Shown here: piece after piece, positions 1 through 6,179 of the stretch
Numbering within the stretch: position 1 is the first letter of the stretch
Layout of the letters: each line of letters starts with the position of its first letter
NCBI GenBank assembly: GCA_002327945.1
Contig: DCVY01000217.1
Span: 13,711-20,547 of the forward strand
From: Acidovorax delafieldii
GTDB taxonomy: Bacteria > Pseudomonadota > Gammaproteobacteria > Burkholderiales > Burkholderiaceae_C
DNA: 6,837 nucleotides
Reading direction: 5' to 3'
Made by a program: the position numbers and the translations under genes
Notes under the pieces: model-generated
The model's input: the letters and a program-made list of their open reading frames with translations, nothing else
Databases searched by the model: none
Told to the model about the DNA's origin: nothing

Positions 1-619
<619 letters not shown>

Positions 620-636
620 GATGGCCCCCCGCAAGT

Positions 637-653
637 GCCCTGTCTGGCAGGGC
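637..653. promoter_or_regulatory. 6-bp inverted repeat in pyrG/coaBC divergent region
   Basis: GCCCTG (637-642) and CAGGGC (648-653) form a perfect inverted repeat around a 5-base spacer. It lies between the two divergent starts and overlaps the candidate -35 region of coaBC (644-649). It could be a protein-binding site or an RNA hairpin, or it could be chance in GC-rich DNA. No known regulator is assigned. Confidence 0.3.
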
Positions 654-672
654 CTTCTTCGTCTGCTAAATT
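644..672 (+). promoter_or_regulatory. Candidate coaBC promoter with extended -10, implying leaderless mRNA
   Basis: CTGGCA (644-649, 4/6 to TTGACA) and TAAATT (667-672, 4/6 to TATAAT) are separated by 17 bases. A TG at 664-665 lies one base ahead of the -10, the extended -10 pattern. The usual start of transcription, 6-7 bases after the -10, falls on the coaBC ATG at 679. The intervening bases are pyrimidine-rich (TCGCCCC) with no Shine-Dalgarno, which fits a leaderless message. This is an inference from spacing. Confidence 0.45.
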
Positions 673-678
673 CGCCCC

Positions 679-1902
679 ATGAATGAGCTTGCTGGAAAAC
701 AAATTGTTCTGGGTCTGAGCGGGGGCGTAGCGTGCTACAAGGCGGCCGATCTGTGCCGTCAGCTCATCAAGGAGGGCGCCACCGTGCAGGTGGTGATGAC
801 CGAGGCGGCCGCTCAGTTCATCACGCCGGTCACCATGCAGGCGCTCTCGGGCCGGTCTGTGTATGGCTCGCAGTGGGATGCGCGGGAGGCCAACAACATG
901 CCCCACATCAACCTGAGCCGTGAGGCCGACGCCATCCTGATCGCGCCCTGCAGTGCCGACTTTGTGGCGCGGCTGGCACAGGGGCGGGCCGATGAATTGC
1001 TGAGCCTGCTGTGCCTGGCGCGGCCACAAGAGCGCGTGCCCTTGCTGCTGGCGCCCGCCATGAATCGCGCGATGTGGGCCCATCCGGCCACGCAGCGCAA
1101 CCTGGCCCAAGTGGCGCAGGATGGTGCCGTGGTGCTGGGGGTTGGCAATGGCGACCAGGCCTGCGGCGAGACGGGCGACGGGCGCATGCTCGAACCCCTG
1201 GAGCTGCTGGAAGAACTGTTGGCCTTTTTCGCGCCCAAGCTGCTGTGCGGTCGCAAGGTGCTGATCACGGCCGGGCCGACCTTTGAGGCCATCGACCCGG
1301 TGCGCGGCATCACCAATCTGTCCAGCGGCAAGATGGGTTTTGCCATTGCGCGCGCAGCCCGAGAGGCCGGCGCCGAGGTCACGCTGGTGGCCGGGCCGGT
1401 GCACCTGCAAACGCCGCGTGGCGTGCACCGCGTGAATGTGCAATCGGCGCAGGAAATGCTTGCAGCGGTCGAGCAGCGTGCGCAGACAGCTTCGATTTTC
1501 ATCGCGACAGCGGCGGTGGCCGATTGGCGGCCCGCCGCGCCGTCCACCCAGAAGATCAAGAAGGATGGCTCAGGCCAGAAGCCGGTGCTGGGGTTTGTCG
1601 AAAACCCTGACATCCTGGCCACCGTGGCCCAGTCGCCGCATGCGCTGGTGGGGGATCTGTTCTGCGTAGGTTTCGCGGCCGAAAGCCACGACCTGCTGCT
1701 GCATGCCACGGCCAAGCGCCAGCGCAAGGGCGTGCCGTTGCTGGTGGGCAATATCGGCCCCGCCACCTTTGGGCAGGACGACAACGCCCTGTTGCTAGTG
1801 GACGCGCAGGGGCACCGCGAGCTGCCCCGGGCCTCCAAGCGCGTGCTGGCCCAGCAGCTGATTGCCGAGATCGCGGCGCGGTTGCCGCGCCCGCAGGCTT
1901 GA
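679..1902 (+). CDS. coaBC: Bifunctional phosphopantothenoylcysteine decarboxylase / phosphopantothenate-cysteine ligase
   Basis: CoaBC (Dfp) performs two steps of coenzyme A synthesis: CTP-dependent ligation of cysteine to 4'-phosphopantothenate, then FMN-dependent decarboxylation to 4'-phosphopantetheine. At 407 aa it has the normal fused length. The N-terminal CoaC half shows GLSGGVACYKA (12-22), the HINLS segment with the catalytic His76, the PAMN motif (126-129) and ACGETGDGRM with the active-site Cys162. The CoaB half begins around residue 191 with VLITAGPTFEAIDPVR, followed by ITNLSSGKMG with the conserved Asn213, and QKIKK with the probable catalytic Lys292. The start at 679 matches family N-termini, but no Shine-Dalgarno precedes it. 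It is the first gene of an apparent operon with a small membrane protein gene (24-bp gap) and dut. All key residues are present. Confidence 0.98.
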   Translation: MNELAGKQIVLGLSGGVACYKAADLCRQLIKEGATVQVVMTEAAAQFITPVTMQALSGRSVYGSQWDAREANNMPHINLSREADAILIAPCSADFVARLAQGRADELLSLLCLARPQERVPLLLAPAMNRAMWAHPATQRNLAQVAQDGAVVLGVGNGDQACGETGDGRMLEPLELLEELLAFFAPKLLCGRKVLITAGPTFEAIDPVRGITNLSSGKMGFAIARAAREAGAEVTLVAGPVHLQTPRGVHRVNVQSAQEMLAAVEQRAQTASIFIATAAVADWRPAAPSTQKIKKDGSGQKPVLGFVENPDILATVAQSPHALVGDLFCVGFAAESHDLLLHATAKRQRKGVPLLVGNIGPATFGQDDNALLLVDAQGHRELPRASKRVLAQQLIAEIAARLPRPQA

Positions 1903-1926
1903 CCCAGGCATTTCAGGAGTCGTCGC

Positions 1927-2400
1927 ATGTTCCATCAGACCCGGCCCGAGTGGGATACGCCGCCCGATGGCGATTTCGCACGCTATGTTGAGCAGCTGAC
2001 GGCGCCCAAGGTGCCTGTGCAGCCTCCCATGCAGGTGCTGCCGCTGCAGCCGCAAGACAAAGAAGCGCCGCGCGGCATGCGGGGTAAAAAAGCGTCGTCG
2101 GCACAGCCGCCCGATCTGGTGCAGGTGCTCGCACCCGCCATGGGTATGCTGCCGATCATGCGTGGCGTGCTGCTCGTGCTGACGCTGGCGCATGCAGCAG
2201 CGTTTTTCATGGTGGGCAGGGGCTCGTTGCCCGTCCTGTTGTTTATGGGGATGTTGTGGTGGGGGCTGGGCCGGATGGCCGCATGGGCGTCCGGCGCGCT
2301 GTTGCCAGCGACTGTTGACCGGACGCGGATCAACATGGCGCACCTGCAGGAGCGACTGCGCCACCTCGCACAGCAGCGCGATACAGAAAGCAAGAAGTGA
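1927..2400 (+). CDS. Unrecognised two-helix membrane protein between coaBC and dut
   Basis: I do not recognise a named family for this 157-aa protein. A soluble, Pro/Gln-rich N-terminal region (about 1-75) contains a basic patch, RGMRGKK (49-55). Two hydrophobic segments at about 80-97 and 100-122 are joined by a very short turn (GRGS), so they look like a helical hairpin in the inner membrane. A charged amphipathic tail (131-157) contains [13 protein letters not shown]. Both ends are probably cytoplasmic. AGGAG at 1915-1919 lies seven bases before the ATG, a good ribosome-binding site. The gene starts 24 bp after coaBC, and its stop codon overlaps the GTG start of dut, so it belongs to this operon. 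Codon bias matches its neighbours, supporting a real gene. The function is unknown. Confidence 0.85.
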   Translation: MFHQTRPEWDTPPDGDFARYVEQLTAPKVPVQPPMQVLPLQPQDKEAPRGMRGKKASSAQPPDLVQVLAPAMGMLPIMRGVLLVLTLAHAAAFFMVGRGSLPVLLFMGMLWWGLGRMAAWASGALLPATVDRTRINMAHLQERLRHLAQQRDTESKK

Positions 2401-2843
2401 AGATAGACGTCAAGATTCTCGATCCGCGCATGGCGGACCAGTTGCCCGCCTATGCCACACCGGGCAGTGCGGGCCTGGATCTGCGGGCCTGCATCGATGC
2501 GCCCTTGGTGCTGGCGCCCAATGCCTGGCACCTGGTACCCACGGGCATTGCCGTGTTCATCAAAGACCCTGGCTATGCTGCGCTCATCCTGCCCCGCTCG
2601 GGTCTTGGGCATAAGCACGGCATCGTTCTGGGCAATCTGGTGGGCCTGATCGACAGCGATTACCAGGGGCAGCTCATGGTCAGTGCCTGGAATCGCAGCA
2701 CGGTGCCTTTCACGCTGGAACCCATGGAGCGGCTGGCCCAGCTGGTGATCGTTCCCGTGATGCAGGCGCAGTTCAACGTGGTGGCCGAGTTCGAGGCCAC
2801 CGAGCGCGGAGAGGGCGGCTACGGTTCCACGGGAAAGGGATAG
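2397..2843 (+). CDS. dut: Deoxyuridine 5'-triphosphate nucleotidohydrolase (dUTPase)
   Basis: dUTPase hydrolyses dUTP to dUMP and pyrophosphate, keeping uracil out of DNA and supplying the thymidylate precursor. The 148-aa length is typical of the homotrimeric family and all five motifs are present in order: [11 protein letters not shown] (21-31), [10 protein letters not shown] (66-75), [10 protein letters not shown] (83-92) with the probable catalytic Asp86 and the base-stacking Tyr89, [11 protein letters not shown] (111-121), and the glycine-rich [12 protein letters not shown] (137-148), where Tyr142 takes the place of the usual Phe. The start is GTG; GTGA overlaps the stop of the upstream membrane-protein gene by four bases. 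Only a weak purine-rich stretch lies upstream, so translation probably depends on coupling. The middle section closely resembles E. coli Dut. The family assignment is secure. Confidence 0.98.
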   Translation: MKIDVKILDPRMADQLPAYATPGSAGLDLRACIDAPLVLAPNAWHLVPTGIAVFIKDPGYAALILPRSGLGHKHGIVLGNLVGLIDSDYQGQLMVSAWNRSTVPFTLEPMERLAQLVIVPVMQAQFNVVAEFEATERGEGGYGSTGKG

Positions 2844-2854
2844 GCCGCTTTCCT

Positions 2855-2873
2855 GGCCACCTGGTCGTTTTTT
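2855..2873 (+). terminator. Weak possible terminator after dut
   Basis: A short stem (GGCC at 2855-2858 with GGTC at 2863-2866, one G-U pair, 4-base loop) is followed by G and six T (2868-2873). It lies 12 bases after the dut stop, where a terminator would be expected. The stem is too short to be convincing alone; an alternative GGCC/GGCC pairing (2843-2846 with 2855-2858) exists. No other hairpin plus T-run occurs between dut and the next gene. Confidence 0.3.
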
Positions 2874-3056
2874 GTTTCGTTTGCTTCAGTTTGTCAGCGC
2901 ATTCCTACGCGCCGAAGAGCCCCAGGACGACCTGAGCGATCGTGCTTCACCGTCCCCTGGAGCCTGGCGCCCATGCTTCAATCGACCCGCTGGGAGGTGC
3001 ATTGAATGACTCCACCATGGCACCGCCCTCACCAAAAAATTTCAAGGAGAACCGAT

Positions 3057-3596
3057 ATGCGCCAAATCACACGTTCCGCCACCCTGGTGGGCTCTGTCTT
3101 TTTGCTGGGGGCGCTGGCCGCATGTGCGCCACAGCAGCCTTATCCATCGCAATACCCATCACAGCACCCAACGCAATACCCGTCGGGCGGCTATTCCTCA
3201 GGCGGCTACCAAAGCAATGCGCCGGTCTATTCGAACCAGCCCATGGGCACTGAATACGGCCGCGTTACCAATATCGAGGTGCTGCAGGGCCGCACCCAGG
3301 GTCAGACCACCGGTGCGGGTGCCGTGCTCGGTGCCGTGGTGGGTGGAGTGCTTGGCAACCAGGTGGGTGGAGGCTCGGGCCGCACTGCGGCCACTGCGGT
3401 GGGCGCAATCGGTGGCGCCTTGGCAGGAAACGCCATCGAAGGGCGCAACAACACCGGCGGTGCAGAGGTGCGGGGATATCGCATCTCGATCCAACTCGAC
3501 CAGGGGGGCTACCGTTCTTACGACGTGAGCAATCCGGGCGATCTGCGCCCAGGCGACCGGGTGCGTCTGTACAACGGGCAGATTTCCCGCTTGTAA
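3057..3596 (+). CDS. Glycine-zipper 17-kDa-antigen-type lipoprotein
   Basis: This is a predicted 179-aa lipoprotein of the 17 kDa surface antigen / SlyB-like group, probably anchored in the outer membrane. A signal peptide (1-22) ends in the lipobox LAAC with acceptor Cys23. A Tyr/Pro/Ser/Gln/Gly-rich low-complexity region (24-61) contains YPSQ-type repeats. A glycine-zipper segment at about 86-127 has the GxxxG spacing of the family, interrupted by the polar turn NQVGGGSGRT. A C-terminal domain (138-179) ends in PGDLRPGDRVRLYNGQISRL, like other family members. I chose ATG 3057 because AAGGAG (3044-3049) lies seven bases before it and it puts the signal peptide at the N-terminus; an in-frame ATG at 3006 would add 17 charged residues ahead of the signal. 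The gene stands alone, with 213 bp upstream showing no clear promoter, and converges with slyD. The role is probably envelope stability, from the family only. Confidence 0.9.
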   Translation: MRQITRSATLVGSVFLLGALAACAPQQPYPSQYPSQHPTQYPSGGYSSGGYQSNAPVYSNQPMGTEYGRVTNIEVLQGRTQGQTTGAGAVLGAVVGGVLGNQVGGGSGRTAATAVGAIGGALAGNAIEGRNNTGGAEVRGYRISIQLDQGGYRSYDVSNPGDLRPGDRVRLYNGQISRL

Positions 3597-3608
3597 TCAG
3601 CTTGGGCA

Positions 3609-3636
3609 AAATGGTGGCCCGCGGGGGCTGCCATTT
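3609..3636. terminator. 12-bp hairpin between convergent lipoprotein and slyD genes
   Basis: AAATGGTGGCCC (3609-3620) pairs fully with GGGCTGCCATTT (3625-3636) around a GCGG tetraloop, with two G-U pairs in the plus-strand RNA. It begins 12 bases after the lipoprotein stop and its right arm reaches the slyD stop codon (complement of 3636-3638). The flanks give only short T-runs: TTT within the stem on the plus strand and TTTT on the minus strand. It is most likely a shared terminator for the two convergent genes. Confidence 0.55.
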
Positions 3637-4160
3637 CAATGCAGCAGCGAGTTGCCAGGCGCCTGGGGCTGAATGCGAAAGAAGCCCGTGCCTGCAGTGC
3701 CTTTGCCAATCTCGTCCTCGGTGGCTTCGCGCACACCCTGCACCGTGAGTTGCAGCCGCAGGGCAATGCCGGCCAGCGGATGGTTTCCGTCCAGCACCAC
3801 ATGGTCTGGATAGATTTCAGTGACGGTGTAAAGACCGCTGCGGGGGGCAGACGGGTTGACTCCCTGCGGCAGCGCGCTTGCGTCAAACGTCATGCCTTCC
3901 TCGATTTCGGGGGGGAACAGGTTGCGCGGCTCAAGAAACAGCAGTTGGTCGTCGAAGTCGCCAAATGCGTCCTCGGGCTCCAGGTGCAGCGCCAGCGTGG
4001 CACCAGGGCCGTGGCCTTGCAGGGCTTCCTCGATGCGGTGCAGCAGGTCATCGCCGCCCACCAGGAATTCCACCGGGTCATCGAGCACGTCCAACTCTTC
4101 GCCAAGAGTGTCTTTCAGGGTCCAGGTCAGTGCGACCACACATTGTTGGGTAATTTCCAT
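3636..4160 (-). CDS. slyD: SlyD-like FKBP-type peptidyl-prolyl cis-trans isomerase
   Basis: FKBP-type prolyl isomerases of the SlyD group speed proline isomerisation and act as folding chaperones in the cytoplasm. The 174-aa product has a split FKBP domain: an N-terminal part (1-70) with DPVEFLVGGDDLLHRIEEAL (28-47) and EPEDAFGDFD (61-70), an insert-in-flap chaperone domain (about 71-122), and the closing part VLDGNHPLAG (122-131) to VREATEDEI (143-151), a strong SlyD signature. The C-terminal tail (152-174) has no His/Cys-rich metal-binding stretch like that of E. coli SlyD, so a role in nickel delivery to hydrogenase is not supported. The ATG is preceded by pyrimidine-rich sequence with no Shine-Dalgarno. 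The gene diverges from roxA across 54 bp. The family is certain; the symbol is used in the broad sense. Confidence 0.93.
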   Translation of the reverse strand: MEITQQCVVALTWTLKDTLGEELDVLDDPVEFLVGGDDLLHRIEEALQGHGPGATLALHLEPEDAFGDFDDQLLFLEPRNLFPPEIEEGMTFDASALPQGVNPSAPRSGLYTVTEIYPDHVVLDGNHPLAGIALRLQLTVQGVREATEDEIGKGTAGTGFFRIQPQAPGNSLLH

Positions 4161-4166
4161 AGGAGA

Positions 4167-4172
4167 ATTGTC
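4167..4172 (-). promoter_or_regulatory. Candidate -10 of slyD, implying leaderless mRNA
   Basis: On the minus strand the hexamer GACAAT (4/6 to TATAAT) ends six bases before the slyD ATG, so transcription would begin at or next to the start codon. The bases between are TCTCCT, the opposite of a Shine-Dalgarno. An ATGACA about 19 bases further upstream could be a poor -35. The evidence is positional and the hexamer is not strong. Confidence 0.3.
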
Positions 4173-4214
4173 GCAGTTTGATCAATGGCCCTGTCATGGG
4201 GCGGACAGGTTTTC

Positions 4215-5354
4215 ATGGATATCCGGCAACCCCTCTCCCTGCTCGGCGGCCTGACCCCCGCGCAATTCATGCGTCGGCACTGGCAGAAAAAGCCCTTGCT
4301 GGTGCGCCAGGCCATCCCACAGTTCAAGCCACCGGTGTCGCGTGCCGGGTTGTTTGCGCTGGCTGCACAGGAGGGCGTCGAGTCCCGGCTGGTGCAGCAG
4401 GTCAAGGATGTCTGGAAGCTGCGCCATGGTCCCTTTTCGCGCCGGGCATTGCCGGCCCTCCAGCAGCCTGACTGGACTTTGCTGGTGCAGGGTGTTGATC
4501 TGCACAGCGACCAGGTGCACGCCATCCTGCAGCAATTCCGTTTTGTTCCAGAGGCGCGGCTTGATGACCTGATGATCAGCTATGCCAGTGATGGTGGTGG
4601 TGTGGGCCCGCATTTTGATAGCTACGACGTATTTTTGTTGCAGGCCCACGGCCGCCGGCGCTGGCGCATCGGGCGCCAAAAAAACCTGAGTTTGCGGGAC
4701 GATATTCCGCTGAAAGTGCTGGCGCAGTTTGCGCCCGAAGAGGAGTTCGTGCTGGAGCCTGGAGACATGCTGTATCTGCCGCCGCGTTATGCCCACGATG
4801 GCGTGGCCGAGGGGGAGTGCATGACCTATTCGATCGGGTTCCGTGCGCCGGCGCGCGCAGAACTGGCCCAGGAACTCCTGGTGCGGGTGGCAGAGGATGC
4901 GGGCGAAGACGATGCGCCCGTTCTCTACCGTGATGCAGGCCAGAACGCCGTGGAGCAGCCCGCAGCCATCCCGCAGCGGCTGCACGACTTTGCCCGCGAG
5001 GCATTGCAGCGCGCCTTGAGTGAGCCGCTGGTGCTGGAGCGGGCGCTGGGTGAATACCTGACCGAGCCCAAGCCCAGCGTGTGGTTTGATCCCCATGGCG
5101 CGGGCGTGATGCTGGAGGGCGTGGCGCTGGATCGGCGCACCCGCATGATGTATGACGCACACCATGTGTTCATCAACGGCGAAAGCTACCGCGCGGCTGG
5201 CCGCGATGCGACGCTGATGCGGCGCCTGGCCGACGAGCGCCGGTTGCACAGCCGTGACCTGGCGCGTGCAAGCGACGATGCACTGGAGTTGCTGTCTGCC
5301 TGGTGCGACGCTGGCTGGGCCCATTCGTGCACGGACCCACAGGAAACCCCATGA
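4215..5354 (+). CDS. roxA: JmjC/cupin ribosomal oxygenase, RoxA (YcfD) type
   Basis: RoxA-type enzymes are Fe(II)/2-oxoglutarate-dependent oxygenases; the E. coli member hydroxylates an arginine of ribosomal protein L16. From ATG 4215 the product is 379 aa, close to the E. coli length. An N-terminal TPAQFMRRHWQKKPLLVR segment (14-31) precedes a JmjC fold with the iron triad His133 and Asp135 (in GPHFDSYDVF) and His194 (in PRYAHDG). Also seen are DDLMISY, GRRRWRIG, EPGDMLYLPPRYAHDG and YSIGFRAP, all close to E. coli YcfD. The remaining 170 or so residues match the dimerisation and winged-helix region of the family. An in-frame ATG at 4185 would add ten residues but has no well-spaced ribosome-binding site; GACAGG (4204-4209) suits 4215. 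The stop overlaps the next gene by ATGA. The substrate in this organism is inferred. Confidence 0.93.
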   Translation: MDIRQPLSLLGGLTPAQFMRRHWQKKPLLVRQAIPQFKPPVSRAGLFALAAQEGVESRLVQQVKDVWKLRHGPFSRRALPALQQPDWTLLVQGVDLHSDQVHAILQQFRFVPEARLDDLMISYASDGGGVGPHFDSYDVFLLQAHGRRRWRIGRQKNLSLRDDIPLKVLAQFAPEEEFVLEPGDMLYLPPRYAHDGVAEGECMTYSIGFRAPARAELAQELLVRVAEDAGEDDAPVLYRDAGQNAVEQPAAIPQRLHDFAREALQRALSEPLVLERALGEYLTEPKPSVWFDPHGAGVMLEGVALDRRTRMMYDAHHVFINGESYRAAGRDATLMRRLADERRLHSRDLARASDDALELLSAWCDAGWAHSCTDPQETP

Positions 5355-5869
5355 CCGATGCGCCAGCTGCAGCGCAACCGCTGCCCGATTTGCCTTCTGG
5401 GCGTTTCAATGGCCGTGACGCATTCATGCAACTGGTGCGCGATGGCTTGGCCACTGCAGCCCGTGATGGCTGGGCAGAGATTGTGGTCAGTGATGCCAAT
5501 TTCCATGACTGGCCGCTGGGCGAACTCGCCGTGATCGAGTCGTTGCAGCAGTGGGCGCACAGTGGCAGGCGCTTCACCATGCTGGCCTGCACGTTTGATG
5601 AGGTGATTCGGCGGCATGCACGCTTTGTGCGCTGGCGCGGTACATGGGATCACATCATCTCCTGCCGACGCAGTCCGTCGGCGGACCCGCTGGATATTCC
5701 CAGTGCTTTGTGGTCACCCGCCTGGGTGCTGCACCGTCTTGATCCTTTGCGCTGTGCAGGGGTGTCCGGCTTTGAGCCGGAGCGGCGCGTTTTGCTGCGC
5801 GAATCCCTCAATGAATGGTTGCGAAGCAAAAGTTCACCCGGTTTTCCGTCAACCACTTTGGGTTTGTAG
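5351..5869 (+). CDS. Conserved protein of unknown function coupled to roxA
   Basis: This is a 172-aa soluble protein with no signal peptide or membrane segment. It resembles uncharacterised proteins I recall from Burkholderiales, but I cannot name a domain with confidence. The visible blocks are GRFNGRDAFMQLVRDGLATAARDGW (17-41), IVVSDANFHDWPLGELAVIESLQQWA (44-69), FTMLACTFDEVIRRHARFVRWRGTWDHIISCR (75-106) and a Trp/Leu-rich segment (119-131). The alternation of helices and short strands, with a D-x-x-F-x-D-W-P motif and H89/H101, suggests an alpha/beta fold; no catalytic set is recognised. ATG 5351 overlaps the roxA stop as ATGA, and AGGAAA (5341-5346) lies just upstream. An earlier in-frame ATG at 5303 would lie deep inside roxA and is less likely. 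Strict coupling suggests co-expression with the oxygenase; any functional link is inference. Confidence 0.85.
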   Translation: MTDAPAAAQPLPDLPSGRFNGRDAFMQLVRDGLATAARDGWAEIVVSDANFHDWPLGELAVIESLQQWAHSGRRFTMLACTFDEVIRRHARFVRWRGTWDHIISCRRSPSADPLDIPSALWSPAWVLHRLDPLRCAGVSGFEPERRVLLRESLNEWLRSKSSPGFPSTTLGL

Positions 5870-5912
5870 CGTTAAGCTAATATTGATCCGGTCCTTTGTT
5901 GTATCAACTACT

Positions 5913-5957
5913 GTTCAGGCTGGGCTTGTCAAAGCCCTTCGACAGGCCAGGGCGAAC
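5913..5957. repeat. Imperfect palindromic (REP-like) intergenic repeat
   Basis: GTTCAGGCTGGGCTTGTCAAAG on the left is an imperfect inverted copy of the right arm, whose complement reads GTTCGCCCTGGCCTGTCGAA. This resembles the dispersed GTTCG..CTGAGC.TGTCGAA motif common between genes in many proteobacteria, as I recall it. Inside the left arm a perfect 6-bp hairpin, GGGCTT (5922-5927) with AAGCCC (5932-5937), has a GTCA loop. There is no T-run, so it is not a standard terminator, though it may slow or end transcription after the upstream unknown gene. Confidence 0.6.
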
Positions 5958-6025
5958 GGTTTAGACTTCAGCGGGCCGCATCGATAGTATTGAATGTATG
6001 AAAAATGGAATGCAACGGTTGTGGC

Positions 6026-6065
6026 TGGTCAGTGTTATTCAGGATTGACCAAATCTCAATATAAT
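6026..6065 (+). promoter_or_regulatory. Candidate promoter with inverted repeat, for the small lipoprotein gene
   Basis: A perfect TATAAT lies at 6060-6065. The best -35 is a poor TTATTC (6035-6040) at 19 bases; TTGACC (6045-6050) is closer to consensus but only nine bases away. TGGTCA (6026-6031) and TGACCA (6046-6051) form a perfect inverted repeat with a 14-base spacer that surrounds the -35 region, so an activator or repressor could bind there. Transcription from about 6072 would give a leader of roughly 108 bases. Confidence 0.45.
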
Positions 6066-6120
6066 TGTTGACTGCGCAAAAACGCATGCAACTGCATTCC
6101 GCCAACACGTCAACGGCTTC

Positions 6121-6155
6121 AGAAGCCGGTCGTGGTGGCAGTCCCGGTTTTTTTT
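6121..6155 (+). terminator. Hairpin plus T-run in the lipoprotein leader (possible attenuator)
   Basis: AGAAGCCGG (6121-6129) can pair with CCGGTTTTT (6144-6152), with two G-U pairs and a 14-base loop. The run of eight T (6148-6155) forms part of the right arm and continues beyond it. An alternative palindrome, GGCTTC-A-GAAGCC (6115-6127), would compete for the left arm. It sits 25 bases before the downstream ATG, inside the presumed leader, where it could act as an attenuator. The stem has a long loop and may not terminate efficiently. Confidence 0.35.
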
Positions 6156-6179
6156 GTCTGTCCAACTAGGAAAATTGAA

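Larger units (their letters stand above)
5870..6179. other. 310-bp intergenic region before the small lipoprotein gene
   Basis: No convincing protein gene lies here. The AT content is higher than in the flanking genes. From left to right it holds a palindromic repeat (5913-5957), an A/T-richer stretch with an 8-bp inverted repeat (GGAATGCA 6007-6014 with TGCATTCC 6093-6100), an operator-like inverted repeat with a consensus -10, and a hairpin plus T-run. A 27-codon reading frame (6086-6169) overlaps the hairpin and ends in the ribosome-binding site of the next gene, but it has no ribosome-binding site of its own. Confidence 0.6.

Noticed and set aside
813..1928. 371-codon minus-strand open frame antisense to coaBC
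   Set aside because: Low-complexity Ser/Arg/Ala composition and full overlap with an unmistakable coaBC gene point to a shadow frame.
2891..2919. TTGTCA as a possible -35 for the glycine-zipper lipoprotein
   Set aside because: No acceptable -10 occurs 15-19 bases downstream (GAAGAG at 17), so I do not call a promoter.
3130..3220. CAATACCC-type repeats in the lipoprotein gene as a CRISPR-like or regulatory repeat
   Set aside because: They are short, irregular and in frame, and they encode the YPSQ-rich low-complexity region; coding explains them.
2942..3253. Plus-strand frame starting before the glycine-zipper lipoprotein gene
   Set aside because: It overlaps the lipoprotein gene out of frame, has no ribosome-binding site and no recognisable content.
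3639..4181. 180-codon plus-strand frame antisense to slyD
   Set aside because: The minus strand carries clear SlyD signatures; the plus frame is a shadow.
4194..5324. 376-codon minus-strand open frame antisense to roxA
   Set aside because: The plus strand encodes all RoxA motifs including the iron triad; the antisense product has no recognisable motif.
5998..6048. 16-codon frame upstream of the small lipoprotein promoter
   Set aside because: Very short, without a ribosome-binding site, and probably upstream of the transcript start.
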